This document shows, piece after piece, positions 10,905 through 22,465 of a stretch of 64,000 bases of DNA; the stretch's first letter is position 1; each line of letters opens with the position of its first letter. The stretch is taken from NCBI RefSeq assembly GCF_026151205.1, contig NC_087081.1, positions 11,161,113 through 11,225,112 of the forward strand, written 5' to 3'. The DNA comes from Bolinopsis microptera (lineage: Eukaryota > Ctenophora > Tentaculata > Lobata > Bolinopsidae). The position numbers and the translations under genes were made by a program. The notes beneath the pieces were generated by a model, which saw nothing but the letters and a program-made list of their open reading frames with translations, made no database searches and was not told the origin of the DNA.

Positions 10905-13900
10905 TCCCAAAACAACTGATGTCCTGATCAGATTGCCTTCCCACAACAGGGAGACATTGAAAATCCTTTCGTGGAACATACACGATGCTTCAAACGGGAA
11001 AGAAGGCAGGAAAATTGATGATACTGAATTTGCTGCCATTGTCACTTCTTGTCCCATTTTCTGTCTTCAGGAAACCAAGAGTAAAATATTTGTTCCAGAC
11101 TACAAATGTTTTAATGCTAACAGACCAAACAGTCGCTCAGGAGGACTTTGCATTGGTATCCACAGGTCTATTGCCAAGGATATCAAAGAAATAACATCCA
11201 ATTGTAGTGACATCCAATCAGTAAGGATAAAACTAGGAAGTGAGAGTGATGTCGATGAACTAGTTATCATCAACTTATACGACTCCCCTGAGCACTCTTC
11301 CTACAAGAAGAGATTGAAATCAAGCAAAAGTACATCCGATGACGATGCTTCAACTCTAGACAACTTACTTGACTTCACCATGAATAGTATTCAAAACGGC
11401 AGGAAGGTGATACTAGCAGGTGATTTCAATGCAAGGACCGCAACCTTGAACAACACCATCGAGGAAGATACTGAAGCATTATCTGCTGCAAACCCATTTA
11501 GCCAACGCAGCCACCCTTGTCTCAATGATCGTTCTAGCAAGGACCAGATGGTTAATCCTAGAGGAAAGTTACTCCTTGACTTTCTGGCCTGTGCAAATCT
11601 AACCATCCTAAACGGCAGCGTACTTGGCGATTCCTTAGGGGAATTCACATCGGTCAATTATGGCGGAGCTAGCGTTGTAGACTATGTTGCTGTAGGAGCT
11701 GACATAAAAGCGTTCGTTAAGAGTTTTAGAGTCCTTGATTTGAACAAATTCTCCGATCACAAACCCTCTGTCACAACACTTAGCCTGAGACACAACATAA
11801 CCCTTTCAGAAGAAATACTGCGTGACCTCGAGGACGCGCCCAGGAAGTACAAATGGCCATGTGAGGATAATGCTGAGCTCAAATTCTTGCTAGCTATGGG
11901 TGACCCTAGTATAAAGGAAAAGACGGAAACTCTGGCTACAAGTTCATGCAAAACCCATCAAGACGTTCTTAACCTTAACAACCAAATTGTTGAGCTGTAT
12001 CATCAGGTTGCTGAACAAGTGATGCCCCGAAAAAACGCCACAAGTCGTCAGAAAGGGCCGAGACATAATAAATATGGTAGCACCAAAAAGAAGAGTCGAA
12101 TGAAGCCAAAAATGGCATGGTTTGACAGTGAATGTATCCGTCTTAAGAGGACACTCAACATTCTAGCAAAAAAGTATGGAAGATCCCCATTGGACAAGCT
12201 CCTCAGGGACTCTTATTACGACACTCGGCGACAATATAGAAAGATGATCAGACATAAGCGATCAGAATTCTTTGAGAAGCTTTGCAAGGACATAGAAACA
12301 GGGAACAACATCTGCTGGAAATCCTTCAAAGCTCTTAAAAATACAAAATCGCCTGCAACCAGTCTTGATGCCTTCGATATGATCAACTTTTGCAAGTTCT
12401 TCAGTGAACTTTACGGCAAAAAGAACATCAAAGACTCTAAGATCGCAGAGCTACAGTCAAAGATGCAGAAAAACAACATTTGTGACGACCTGACAAAGCT
12501 TTTGGATCAAGATATAAAGATGGAAGAGCTGTGTGCTTGCATTAAGGCCACTAAAAAAGGAAAGGCAGTTTCCGAAGATCTAATTTCTAATGAATTCTTC
12601 AAAGCCTCAACACGATCCATGCTCAAAGCAGTCCTCAACCTCTTCAACCACTGCCTAAGCCTATCAATTTACCCATGGACTTCATCAGTAGTTACACCAC
12701 TACACAAAAAAGGTGATATCTATGATCCAAACAACTACAGAGCCATCGCTGTAGCGAGCAATCTCGGAAAGCTCTTTGCAAGCATATTGCTGAAAAGATT
12801 GATATCATTCTGTGATCAATGTGATCCTAATACAGCCAACCAACTAGGTTTCTGTAAAGACGCACAGACAGCAGACCACATTTTCACATTATCAACCTGC
12901 GTGGAAAAGTATGTCACCAAGAAACGCCAACGGCTATACACATGCTTTGTCGATTATGCCAAAGCGTTTGATTCCATCTGTCGTGAGGCACTCCTATACA
13001 AGTTGTGGAAAATGGGTATTCAAGGGAGATTCTTTGAGTGCATTAAGTTCATGTACTCAAACTCCTCAGCCAAAGTGAAGCTACTCGGCAAGCTGTCACA
13101 GAAGATCGACATAATATGTGGTACCGAGCAAGGACACCCCATGTCCCCTGAACTGTTTAAATGCTTTGTCCACCAGCTTTCACATGATCTCAACAACATC
13201 GAAGGATTGAAAGTCCCTGTCCTAAATGATACAGATATAACTCATCTGCTATGGGCAGACGACCTTGTCCTTCTAGCCCTCAACAAACACAGTCTTCAAC
13301 AAATGCTTGATGTCCTAAACAATTACTGCTCAGAATGGGGCCTGACAGTAAACGTTGGAAAAACTTCAGTCCTTGTGTTTAACCCAACAGGAAGGCATCT
13401 GAAGGAAAGTCATGAGTTCAAACTGGGAGAACAACAGATCCCCTCCGGGAGAGAGTACTGTTACCTTGGCATTACATTTACTCTGAGCGGATCACTTAAG
13501 CTAACACAACAAAAGCTGAGGCAAAAAGCATTAAGAAGTTATTTCTCTTTGAAAAGCTACATTGATACCCGCCACATCAGGAAATCTATACTGTTCAAGC
13601 TATATGATACACTTATTGTACCTGTGGTGTCGTATGGTTGCCAAGTGTGGCTGCCAAGCACAGCCCTGTTCCGCAACTTCCCCACAAACACGAGCACCAC
13701 ACCAGAAACAGGAAACGTGTGTACACTCATTGCCAGGGACCCTCTAGAGAACTTTCATCTGTCTCTTTTGAAATGGACCTTAGGGGTGAGGAAGTCAACA
13801 TCCAATGCTGCGATATGGGGTGACACAGGCAGGCATCCACTAGGCATCACGCTATCAAAGCAAGTGTTCAACTACAAAGAAAGACTTGAACAAATGGTTG

Positions 13901-14547
13901 TAGACGGTCGTGACTGCTTTGCTAGACACGCTTTCGAAGAGCAGGCGACCCTAAACCTGAGCTGGTTCTCCACTCTCGAGCAGATGCAGGAAACCATCGA
14001 GGCATCAGAGAGAAACCAAGGATTAAGACCAAGCCAGATTAGAAAGAGTTTGCAAAAGTGGTTTATAAACTCATGGGAAACAGAAAGGACATCTAACAGA
14101 AAACTATCATTCTACAACTTAGTGAAGAGAAAGTTTGCTCAAGAGACGTACCTAGCCCTTGATCTTAAACCTAACTGCTCAAAGAAGATCGCGCAATTCA
14201 GAAGCAGCTCCCACCGCTTTAACGTTGAAACTGGTCGCTACGGCAAAAAGCGGTTTAACATAAAACATCGGGCCTGCAGACATTGCTGCTCAAGTGACGA
14301 TGACTTGTTAGATCTTCTCTATGAGCTACCAGGGGCCTATCCAGTGATAGAAGATGAGCATCACATCCTCTACGAATGCCCCCTATACGAAGACCTACGC
14401 AAAAACCTGCATCAACGAACGAGGGACCTGTTAGTTATGAGAGAAGAACCGGGAGAAATCTTCGACGACTCAACATCAATTAGAGACATTGGACGTTTTT
14501 TAAATAAGGTCGATGAACTGAGGTTCCCAAAGAAAAATACTGAATGA
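10897..14547 (+). CDS. LINE A ORF2: AP endonuclease / reverse transcriptase
   Basis: This 1216-residue protein nicks the target DNA and copies element RNA by target-primed reverse transcription. The start was chosen at 10897, where ATGGATAG overlaps the ORF1 stop by 8 nt; the frame is open further upstream inside ORF1. Endonuclease motifs are SWNIHDA (W26), LQETK, GDFNAR (G175) and FSDHKP (S286). Reverse transcriptase motifs are YAKAFDS (K689), TEQGHPMSPELF and the catalytic LWADDLVLL (D788, D789). The C-terminus has a Cys/His zinc-knuckle-like region (CRHCC from 1127, then EDEHHILYECPLY). All core residues are present and there is no frameshift, so it may be active. The LWADDL catalytic box and the CCHC-like tail set it apart from LINE B and C; I do not assign a clade. 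Confidence 0.92.
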   Translation: MDSPKTTDVLIRLPSHNRETLKILSWNIHDASNGKEGRKIDDTEFAAIVTSCPIFCLQETKSKIFVPDYKCFNANRPNSRSGGLCIGIHRSIAKDIKEITSNCSDIQSVRIKLGSESDVDELVIINLYDSPEHSSYKKRLKSSKSTSDDDASTLDNLLDFTMNSIQNGRKVILAGDFNARTATLNNTIEEDTEALSAANPFSQRSHPCLNDRSSKDQMVNPRGKLLLDFLACANLTILNGSVLGDSLGEFTSVNYGGASVVDYVAVGADIKAFVKSFRVLDLNKFSDHKPSVTTLSLRHNITLSEEILRDLEDAPRKYKWPCEDNAELKFLLAMGDPSIKEKTETLATSSCKTHQDVLNLNNQIVELYHQVAEQVMPRKNATSRQKGPRHNKYGSTKKKSRMKPKMAWFDSECIRLKRTLNILAKKYGRSPLDKLLRDSYYDTRRQYRKMIRHKRSEFFEKLCKDIETGNNICWKSFKALKNTKSPATSLDAFDMINFCKFFSELYGKKNIKDSKIAELQSKMQKNNICDDLTKLLDQDIKMEELCACIKATKKGKAVSEDLISNEFFKASTRSMLKAVLNLFNHCLSLSIYPWTSSVVTPLHKKGDIYDPNNYRAIAVASNLGKLFASILLKRLISFCDQCDPNTANQLGFCKDAQTADHIFTLSTCVEKYVTKKRQRLYTCFVDYAKAFDSICREALLYKLWKMGIQGRFFECIKFMYSNSSAKVKLLGKLSQKIDIICGTEQGHPMSPELFKCFVHQLSHDLNNIEGLKVPVLNDTDITHLLWADDLVLLALNKHSLQQMLDVLNNYCSEWGLTVNVGKTSVLVFNPTGRHLKESHEFKLGEQQIPSGREYCYLGITFTLSGSLKLTQQKLRQKALRSYFSLKSYIDTRHIRKSILFKLYDTLIVPVVSYGCQVWLPSTALFRNFPTNTSTTPETGNVCTLIARDPLENFHLSLLKWTLGVRKSTSNAAIWGDTGRHPLGITLSKQVFNYKERLEQMVVDGRDCFARHAFEEQATLNLSWFSTLEQMQETIEASERNQGLRPSQIRKSLQKWFINSWETERTSNRKLSFYNLVKRKFAQETYLALDLKPNCSKKIAQFRSSSHRFNVETGRYGKKRFNIKHRACRHCCSSDDDLLDLLYELPGAYPVIEDEHHILYECPLYEDLRKNLHQRTRDLLVMREEPGEIFDDSTSIRDIGRFLNKVDELRFPKKNTE

Positions 14548-14930
14548 TTGTCGTGTTTTGTATATTTTGATAAGTGTGTGGACATTGTATGATACTTTCC
14601 TTGTCATTGTTGAGTGCTCTTGGCTGAGTTTTTCTGCATACGACTGTGCTATCTGTGCTATTTCTTTTACATGGCTACCTACTTTTACCACCTTGTTTGG
14701 TTATTCGTTACATTGGAGTAGTTTTGAATATTAAACCTTCTATTCCTATATTGGTCAGACACGGCATCTGCCGTTTGACCCAATTTTGTTTAATTCCTGT
14801 TTAATTCCTGTCTAATTCCTGTTTCACTCAGTCTCACTCTCAGAACGTGATATATATCTTTAAATGGACAAGTCTCACGTTATGTAATCCGACTGATCAC
14901 ATGATAAATTTAGACTGTAACATGTAACTA

Positions 14931-15731
14931 CCTTACTCGGGATTATTACGACGGGTTTATTAACGACCGGTTAAAATATGGTTCGGGAAAAATATGGCGA
15001 AATTGCTCAAAACCCACCACATTTTCCCGGTCGCCATTTTACCGGTGTCCAACCTTTCAATTTTAGATTCAAAAATTTTGTCTCGGATGTAAATTTCCTT
15101 ATTAGAGATAAGCAAGTTTAGAAATTTTCGCATTGCTAAAACTTGTGAAACAAGTCGAATTATCAATAATTGTTGAAAGTAGACAGAAATAATGACTCGT
15201 GGTTAATCAAACTAGATGGAAAATAATTTTTAACATTTGAAGCGTAACAACCAGATCGATATTAAGATAAAGGGAGAGTTGTTTAGTCTTCCAATAAGTT
15301 GTAATCATCTTCGTTATCTTCATCTGGATCATCCCTTTCATCAGTTTTAATTAATTCAAGTTTTAATTTAACTGTTACTTTTACTTTGAGTCCTATTTCA
15401 TTATGTAGAGATAGTCAATACCTAAGAAATTAAAAATTGGCCTATTTAAATCAAATTTGACAATAAGGATATATGACAAGAATTGGGCAAAAAGGTGAAT
15501 TTTTTGCAATTTTAGCCAAATGAAGTCGAAAAACCTACAACAAGTGTCCCAATAGTCTTCTTTAGTGAATATCAGACAACGATTAAAATATGAGCACCCA
15601 TACCCCTTGGGAACCCTAAAAGCTGAGTAGGCGGGTTTATTAACGACCGGTGAAAATGTGGTTCGGGAAAAATATGGCGAAATTACCTTAAACCCACCAC
15701 TTTATCCCGGTCATAATAATCCCGAGTAAGG
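14931..15731. mobile_element. TA-flanked MITE, 801 bp (TIR CCTTACTCGGG)
   Basis: CCTTACTCGGGATTATTA at 14931 is matched inverted by the end at 15731, with TA on both outer sides. Just inside each end is a direct repeat of about 50 bp (GGGTTTATTAACGACCGG then GGTTCGGGAAAAATATGGCG, at about 14954 and 15631). There is no coding capacity. The element shares termini and layout with the copies at 28158 and 37317. Confidence 0.8.
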
Positions 15732-15734
15732 TAC

Positions 15735-17961
15735 ATAGCAAATGATGTAAGGTTCACTGAACCGTTCAGTGACGTTAAGTACTGCTAATATGAAGCACTA
15801 CCTATTTCTCTGTATCTCTAATTATAGATTTAACAATTTGACCGCTATTTGTTTAGCCTAACCGCCTCTTTTATTCGGGGAATTCAGGATTTATTACACA
15901 ATTTATTATGTGATTCAGTAATGAATTTGCTGGCTCAAACTCAATAGTTGTTCATGTTGTGAAACATCCACTTTTTGAGGAAATCATTTGCGTTATACAA
16001 TTTTTATATATTCTAGAAAGAGTAAGGGAATAATTGGTTATCATGGCATCACATTTCAACGTACTCGCTCCTATTATAATTAAGCATACTGAAGATGACT
16101 GATTATAATTTACTCAAAATCAAACTCGCGTACCTACAAAAATCATCATAATTGTTTAAATAGCCTGCCGATATAGGGAAATATACGGTTTGAGAGGTAT
16201 GCCGTATATAAATATTAATTGATGACTCAAGTATGTGGAGACTCCGAATGGCGCGGCGCGGATAATGGGTAAAGTACAATGTACCAGTTTAAATACCCAA
16301 CCAAAACAATTTCACCCTTACAAGGCTAACGTATTATTATAAGCATACAAGTTTATATGTTGACTGACTACCCAATTAATGTTGTGGCATTTTCATTGAA
16401 AGAGAAGAATCAAGAAGTATGACTATGATTCTATTGAAAGTTCCAATAGAATCATACTTCGTGATTCTCTCATAGTCATATCTCTCTTTTGTTTGATTAT
16501 TTAAACTTTTGTTCAATTATTTAAACTTACATTCTCTTTATGAGAGTTTTACTTAATTTTGCGTGGTCTAGAGCAAAAAATCATATGTATATAATTGCAA
16601 GATTAATGCCTTGATCAATTGATTTGTTTAAATTAATAGACGTCTGAAATATTGACATTTGACGGCAGGCCAATTATAGTTTATCAATGATCAATCGCTA
16701 TTGATTAATTGATGGGACGAATTAAAAACAGTACGCCATTATTTCATCATGATGCATGCTGCACAGTGAGAAACACGAGCTTAATTTGATACGTTTCCGT
16801 TAAACTTGCGATAGAATTTTGCTCAAAAACGTCCATGACCAAGTAAAGGGTTATATATTAACTCACAAGTTAATATATCGATTACTTCATCACATTAAAC
16901 ACAATGAACTAAATCTAATTTATAAAATTCAGATAACCAAAATACATTTTTGGAAGACTTTTACGCGAGTTCCCGGGCATATTCTTCCAGAATTTCATTG
17001 ATTTTTACCGCAATTTCATCGCCATTTTTTGATATCCACGCTGTCGCCGGTATGACTAGCTCAAACAACCAACAAATCCTCCGCCTAGTTGCAATCTTCA
17101 GATCTTCTGTTTTTAATGAGTGGTAACATGGTACCTAGTGAAACGCAGTAAATATTTAAGGACAATGATCAGCATTCAGTGACCTTTCGATGATTATATA
17201 TCGTATGCCAACGTACGGCTGACCCGCATTCAAAGCCCAAATTTAGATAGAACATTGTTCACAAAAAAATAGATTCTTAAACGAACCCATAGCTTTCTTT
17301 TCATAGTGATACGTGGTTAACAATATGTGAATACTAAAAATAGGACTAGGATAGGAAACATGAAACAAATCGGGCCTTGAGATATTTTTTGAGTGCAGAA
17401 AACATAAAATTTTGTGCAGATAGAATTCACTTTTCAGGCAACAAGGTTACTTACCAGGTTAAGGTTTTTTCTGCCCATGATTAACCAATTAGACCGATAT
17501 CTTCACTTCGAAATGTCATGTATAACTATTATAGACGAATGATTGATAAACTAGTCTTTGTTGACAGTTGTTTGAGCTTGGAGAAGCATCATGAGCGGGC
17601 GTTGCCGGGTAACTGTCTATTCCGTGAATGGGAGCACATTAGTTTTTGAAAGTTCGGAACTTAACAACTGATTGTGATAAGGTATACTGATTTACTGTGA
17701 TCCCGATCGATTTACGTTGTTCGAAAACTAACTGACCTTAAAGTTTAAACAATCCTTACCTGGTGGCTGGTACAATCCCTCGGTACGTTTTCCTATCCTT
17801 ATTTCCCCATCTAAACCCTTTTACCATTCCCTTGGTACCATGCCATGGTACGATTCATTTTACATTTTCCCTAATTGGCGATTTCCATTCTATCCTTGAA
17901 CTTGAAGTTTGACTTTACAAATTTTTCGATTATCTTTCTGTTTCTCATCGACTGAGTGCAG
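15735..17961. other. Non-coding stretch with a small hairpin
   Basis: No gene recognised. ATGATTCTATTG at about 16428 pairs with CCAATAGAATCAT a few bases later. Candidate open frames such as 16819-17001 have no family resemblance and AT-driven composition. The region is probably intronic if the far-upstream K2P exons are real. Confidence 0.5.
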
Positions 17962-17997
17962 ATGCCACCTTCAGTGCGGGTACCAACTAATTTTCAG
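17962..17997 (+). CDS. Candidate 12-codon mini-exon (MPPSVRVPTNFQ)
   Basis: An acceptor-like GAGTGCAG ends at 17961 directly before ATG. Twelve codons run to a strong donor TTTCAG|GTAAGA (17998), phase 0 in and out. It could be an alternative first coding exon that splices in frame to the K2P core exon at 24108. The evidence is only splice sites and phase. Confidence 0.3.
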
Positions 17998-17999
17998 GT

Positions 18000-19660
18000 A
18001 AGACACTTCAAGCCGACATTTTTGGCTGTATGTCTATGATTTGATTGAACTATTTCATAAATCATTAATAAAAGTATCCTTAATGTCACAGAATATGATA
18101 AATTGCCCAAAGTTTCTTTTTGTTCCTTCAAAAATATGGCTTCAATAAAAATATACGAATATCAATTGCAGTGCCATACAGTGAAACAGTGTTAAGAATT
18201 TCGGCCCATTTGAACATGGAAGTGTCTAATTTGACAACCAATTTTTGCTTTGCCAAACGATTTATTCAAACAGAGGCAGGTAATAATTCTCAAGGTGTCA
18301 TTTCGTCAGAAAAGCAAAAATTAGCAGTCTGTATGGTCATTGATGTTTCCATTCTTTAAAATGTACGCAGATTCTTATTCAATTTTGCTATTGCACTGGA
18401 TTTCATTTGAATTAAGAAATTAACTTGGATTTTTCCGTAGAAATTATAACATTTTGCGTAGAATCGATAATTTTCAGCATGAAAAAAATAAGTTTGACTT
18501 CTTTGAATATCCCAGACGATGTAACAGTTATTATTAACGAAGTTCATTTAAAAAATTAACAATCCTCCCTTTAAAAATATGTCGAATTGTACATAATGAA
18601 AGATCTTTAGTCGATGCTCGTTAATCTGACTCTGATAAATTCACTCCGATACCGAATATGATGTTACTGATAATCTTCTTATTAATAAAGTTTAAAGCGA
18701 TACAAAATTCGCAAGTTACTTCACTACATAATATAAATTAGCTTACCATAGTTGGTAAGAAGGTTCTTGCAGTTGCATGTGTCTGCGGTTTAGAGATTAG
18801 TCTCCGGTTGACCATTAATTTTACGAATTTCGTTTTGCTCTCTTTGATAGCGTGCAGAGGGTTCTAAAAACACATGTATTTTAGGAGATACCTTAAAAAG
18901 ACACGTTTGGCCGCGCCCTAATTTACTCTAATTCCTAGAGGTCCGGACTCCCGGGGTTATAAATAACCAACACTTAGGTGGCGAGCCTGATATCAGGCCC
19001 AGCATGTCTTAATGTCTAGCAATGCCACGTGTCTGGACTCGTTTTTTTAGACAGAATTAGCTAATTTAGCAAACCTCGTTTTGAAACAAACGCCTATTCA
19101 TATGATTTGTAACGTGCACAGTGCACAGTGCACACAGTGCACAATGCACATCTGTCGAGAATCAAGATTTTTCATGAAGATTTTGCCCATGATCATAATG
19201 AAGACCAAATTCAATCCAGTTTTAGTTGTGCTTTATACCTCAATACAGTTTACAAAATGGCCGAATTTTTACGAGCTAGAAATGTTTGCTAAAATAAAAC
19301 CTTCATGATTATTTCCTTCTTGATCCAAGAATTTAGAAGGGTCGAGAAAGTTATTCAGGCATGAGCGACCGTCTCACGTAATCGCTTAATTATTATTATT
19401 TAAGATTTTATCGACTCAGACAGACTATAAAACAAAAGGGTTAATTAACAATTAGGAGAACCGTTTAGATATCTACATATCAACAATACGGCCTCCCCAC
19501 CTAAATGCTCACAACCTGCATGCACCTCCGCACATCATTCCACCTAATCCAATATACCAAATCACAAAATACTCCATTCTCAACGCACGTGAATTTGCAC
19601 CTCATCGTGGGTCATGCTCAGGCAAATGGCAATGAATAGAATAAGTTCAATATCGTTTCA
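18000..19660. other. Non-coding stretch
   Basis: No supported gene. A GTGCACA microsatellite-like cluster lies at about 19115-19148. The short frame 18120-18359 has no recognisable product. Confidence 0.5.
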
Positions 19661-19663
19661 TAG

Positions 19664-19745
19664 CACGGCCACGTGATCTTTTCAGCATGGCCGTGATGTT
19701 GGTCACGTGACTTTTTCAACATGGCCGTCATCTTTGTCAAACAAC
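19664..19745 (+). promoter_or_regulatory. Repeated E-box cluster upstream of K2P N-terminal exon
   Basis: CACGTG occurs at 19670-19675 and 19704-19709 inside an imperfect 34-bp tandem repeat (CACGTGA then CTTTTTCA and CATGGCCGT). It lies about 450 bp before the K2P exon at 20152. CACGTG is the consensus for bHLH-zip factors of the MYC/USF/TFE type. A promoter role is an inference from position. Confidence 0.35.
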
Positions 19746-20151
19746 CTTCGTTTAAACAGGCTGATTCTGAGAATTCGTTTGTGCCACCCGGCTCAAAATT
19801 AGCCTAGCTTCCCTATAATTCTTGCTTGAACACATCTGCTTGCATGCTAGTCTCCATAGTTCTGTCGAGTCGAATTGTAATTGTCGCAGAACTTTTCGAT
19901 AACATTGTTTCTAAACTTTTATTTTTAACATCAATTATCAACTTCAATCAAGTGGAAGTTTGAGGATTTCAACCACCAGACAACAGATTATTCAGCTGAA
20001 CGATAAGTGACTATTCTCTAAGTCTACTCAAGTCTAGAGATCTAGCGGGGTCCGGACGTCTAGCACTGCTCTAAAAACAACTTGATAAAGACCCGATAAG
20101 ATCACATACTTAGCTTTGTGATCATATTCAGATCTGGAAACCAATGAGCAG

Positions 20152-20409
20152 ATGAATACATTTACCCGGCTGAGCACCATCTCCACTGCGGACATAGTCT
20201 ACATCAGGGACAAATACTACGAGGAGAACCCGAGGGAGGAAGAGCATGGTTGGTTCAGGGGTCAGCATCCGGTGGAAAGTTTGTCGTCGGGCTCGGACGA
20301 TGAGAAGACAGTGGATGATGGTCATGTAGCTGAGAATGGTTACAGGGAGATGAGTTATGAAGAGGATCAGGAAGAGGAGGCGAAGCTGTGTGGGACGATG
20401 AGAAACCAG
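20152..20409 (+). CDS. Alternative N-terminal exon of the K2P channel
   Basis: 86 codons from the ATG at 20152 to a donor AACCAG|GTTATT at 20410, phase 0. The start MNTFTRLSTISTADIVYI is clearly homologous to MNTFVRLSIVNKKDIEFV of the exon at 22466, and the exon is acidic downstream (YEEDQEEEAK). It joins in frame to the K2P core exon at 24108, so it most likely encodes an alternative cytoplasmic N-terminus. An acceptor-like ATATTCAG at 20124-20131 would allow a non-first exon. The donor is immediately followed by nine copies of a 31-bp repeat that copy the splice-site region. Confidence 0.6.
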
Positions 20410-20687
20410 GTTATTAATCACATTCTTTAGGGTTATCCAGGTTATTGATCACATTCTTTAGGGCTATCCAGGTTATTGATCACATTCTTTAGGGTTATCC
20501 AGGTTATTGATCACATTCTTTAGGGTTATCCAGGTTATTAATCACATTCTTTAGGGTTATCCAGGTTATTGATCACATTCTTTAGGGTTATCCAGGTTAT
20601 TGATCACATTCTTTAGGGTTATCCAGGTTATTGATCACATTCTTTAGGGTTATCCAGGTTATTGATCACATTCTTTAGGGTTATGGT
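20408..20687 (+). repeat. 31-bp minisatellite starting at a splice donor, 9 copies
   Basis: Nine near-identical units, each reading AGGTTATTGATCACATTC and then TTTAGGGTTATCC. Every unit restores CCAG|GTTATT, the donor used by the preceding exon, and also a TTCTTTAG acceptor-like sequence. The last unit ends in TTATG|GTAAAG, which matches the donor of the exon at 22466-22807 (CCATG|GTAAAG). Confidence 0.95.
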
Positions 20688-20689
20688 AA

Positions 20690-22412
20690 AGTTTCAACGT
20701 ATTCTTTGCTTTCTTTTAAATGAATTCAAAACAAATGGGGTCACTTAATTACTAACTGATTAATTTACTAATTGAGATGATAAAAACGGTTTACCGAGGG
20801 TTATTATATCGTTGTACCATCTCGACTGTGAGGAATTAATTGGATTAGCTAAAATCATATTGCTATCTTGCAGCCAGCATGACACTGCTAACACGAACTA
20901 ACCTTGGAATACTGTACGTTTCTACAATAAATGAGGCATCCTCCAAGGCCTCCACTGGTACTAAAGTATCAAGCACCACATATCTATGTAATATACATTT
21001 AACAATCTACCGTATCCGAAAAAATTAGGCGTCCAGCATGTTCAGAATGAACAATAATAATATAGGTGTTTTAATATTGAATGGGCGTGGTTTAAAATAT
21101 TCAAATTTTCAAATTTTGGCGACGGAATCCTCGAACAAGTAGACCGTACAGTATGCCATCTGCAAAGCAACAACTCTCAAATATAAAACACAGCGGAGGT
21201 ATAAGACCCAACGTATGGGTACTGACTTTTGGCCCACCCTGTATATAATATATAGATTTATGTATCTATATATAGAGAAAACAAGTATATACTTATTTCA
21301 CTTCGGTTTATCCAACAGCTGCCCATTGATACATGGTAACTGGACAATCGCAGGAGGTACAACTACAGGGAACCATAAGGATGGTTCCTAGCCTGGCAAT
21401 CAAATGTGCATCTTTTGTGTTTGTTATATATATTATGGGTTGCTCTAAACAGTTTTAGTTTTGTCCGTACCTTGATAAACTGATCTTGGTAAATTCAATA
21501 CTTAAGTAACTGAAAACAACCCATCATATGAGACTTGGCCCGAGTCATGCTCGCACCAAATATGGGGTGACGTTTACGGTTATAGAAATATTATTGCAAT
21601 TAAACGACTCCTGTCAACAATTGTATCACTATCAGCAACAACTACTGGTATATAATTTAGACGAGCCACGTGGCAGCAAATATCCACCGACCCACGACCA
21701 TTAGCATGATTATTCTTAAGATTATATAAAACCGATTACAATAACCAAAGTAGCTATCTCAAATTTTATCTCACGTAATTACGAACGTTCTCACTTCCAC
21801 ACAATGTAATTATAGTGGATAAAAGCACGTATTCTCCACTACAAGTCACGTTGAATTTGACTTTGTGCGACACGATTTGCCTCGTACGGGCTCTAACAGT
21901 CCACTAGAACATTATCATTAATAACTCTAAATAACCATATAGACTCTAGTTCAACTCATATTTGACCTTAGTTTAACGTAAGTTGAACCTAACTTCTTGA
22001 CTGCATTACTACATTCTAAATTAATCTGAAATTACTGCTTCCAGGTCTTGAACATGCAAGCTGCAAAATTAATGCATTAAATTATTAGGCCGACACTCCT
22101 AATTCCTATTGGCACGTATCAGGCATTGGGCTTATTATTTTATTAGGAGACATGAATTAGCAATTCTTGATGGCCACCTTGTCCAATCTATATATTGGCT
22201 TATCTGGTTATTCATAACACTACGCTTTACAGGCGCACAAGCCCTATTAAATAGTTAAATGCCGTTGCATACAAGCTTGCCGCCCTACACCCTTGTATAT
22301 AGGATAATATTTAACGGCTTTATGTTTTAATGGTTCTGTAACCTTTTTTCTCGTGGGTTTAAATTCTATTATGCTATTGTTTTTCGGAGTCGATACTTGC
22401 GACTTTCTGTAG
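20690..22412. other. Intron/intergenic sequence with possible mariner end
   Basis: No gene. At 21222-21246 the sequence GACTTTTGGCCCACCCTGTA looks like a Tc1/mariner-type terminal repeat end next to TA. A matching inverse, TACAGGGTGGGCC, occurs singly at 26198. No transposase and no paired end are nearby. Confidence 0.4.
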
Positions 22413-22465
22413 AAGAGATATTAGCAAGAAGACCAGAAACAGCAGCAGACCGGTGTGAATACATC

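Larger units (their letters stand above)
8200..14870 (+). mobile_element. LINE A: full-length-looking non-LTR retrotransposon
   Basis: Two long uninterrupted ORFs (8628-10904 and 10897-14547) encode an ORF1 protein and an endonuclease/reverse transcriptase. The 3' UTR has a stem-loop at about 14753-14781 (GGTCAGACACGGCA paired with TGCCGTTTGACC), followed by three or four TTTAATTCCTG-type repeats at about 14788-14826, as is common at LINE 3' ends. The outer limits given here are approximate. Intact ORFs suggest a recent insertion. A related but different LINE left fragments at 49.7-50.2 kb and at 63.8-64.0 kb. Confidence 0.9.

Noticed and set aside
20128..20421. Open frame on - opposite the K2P alternative exon
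   Set aside because: It is a shadow frame: the + strand exon has clear homology to the exon at 22466 and the - frame has none.
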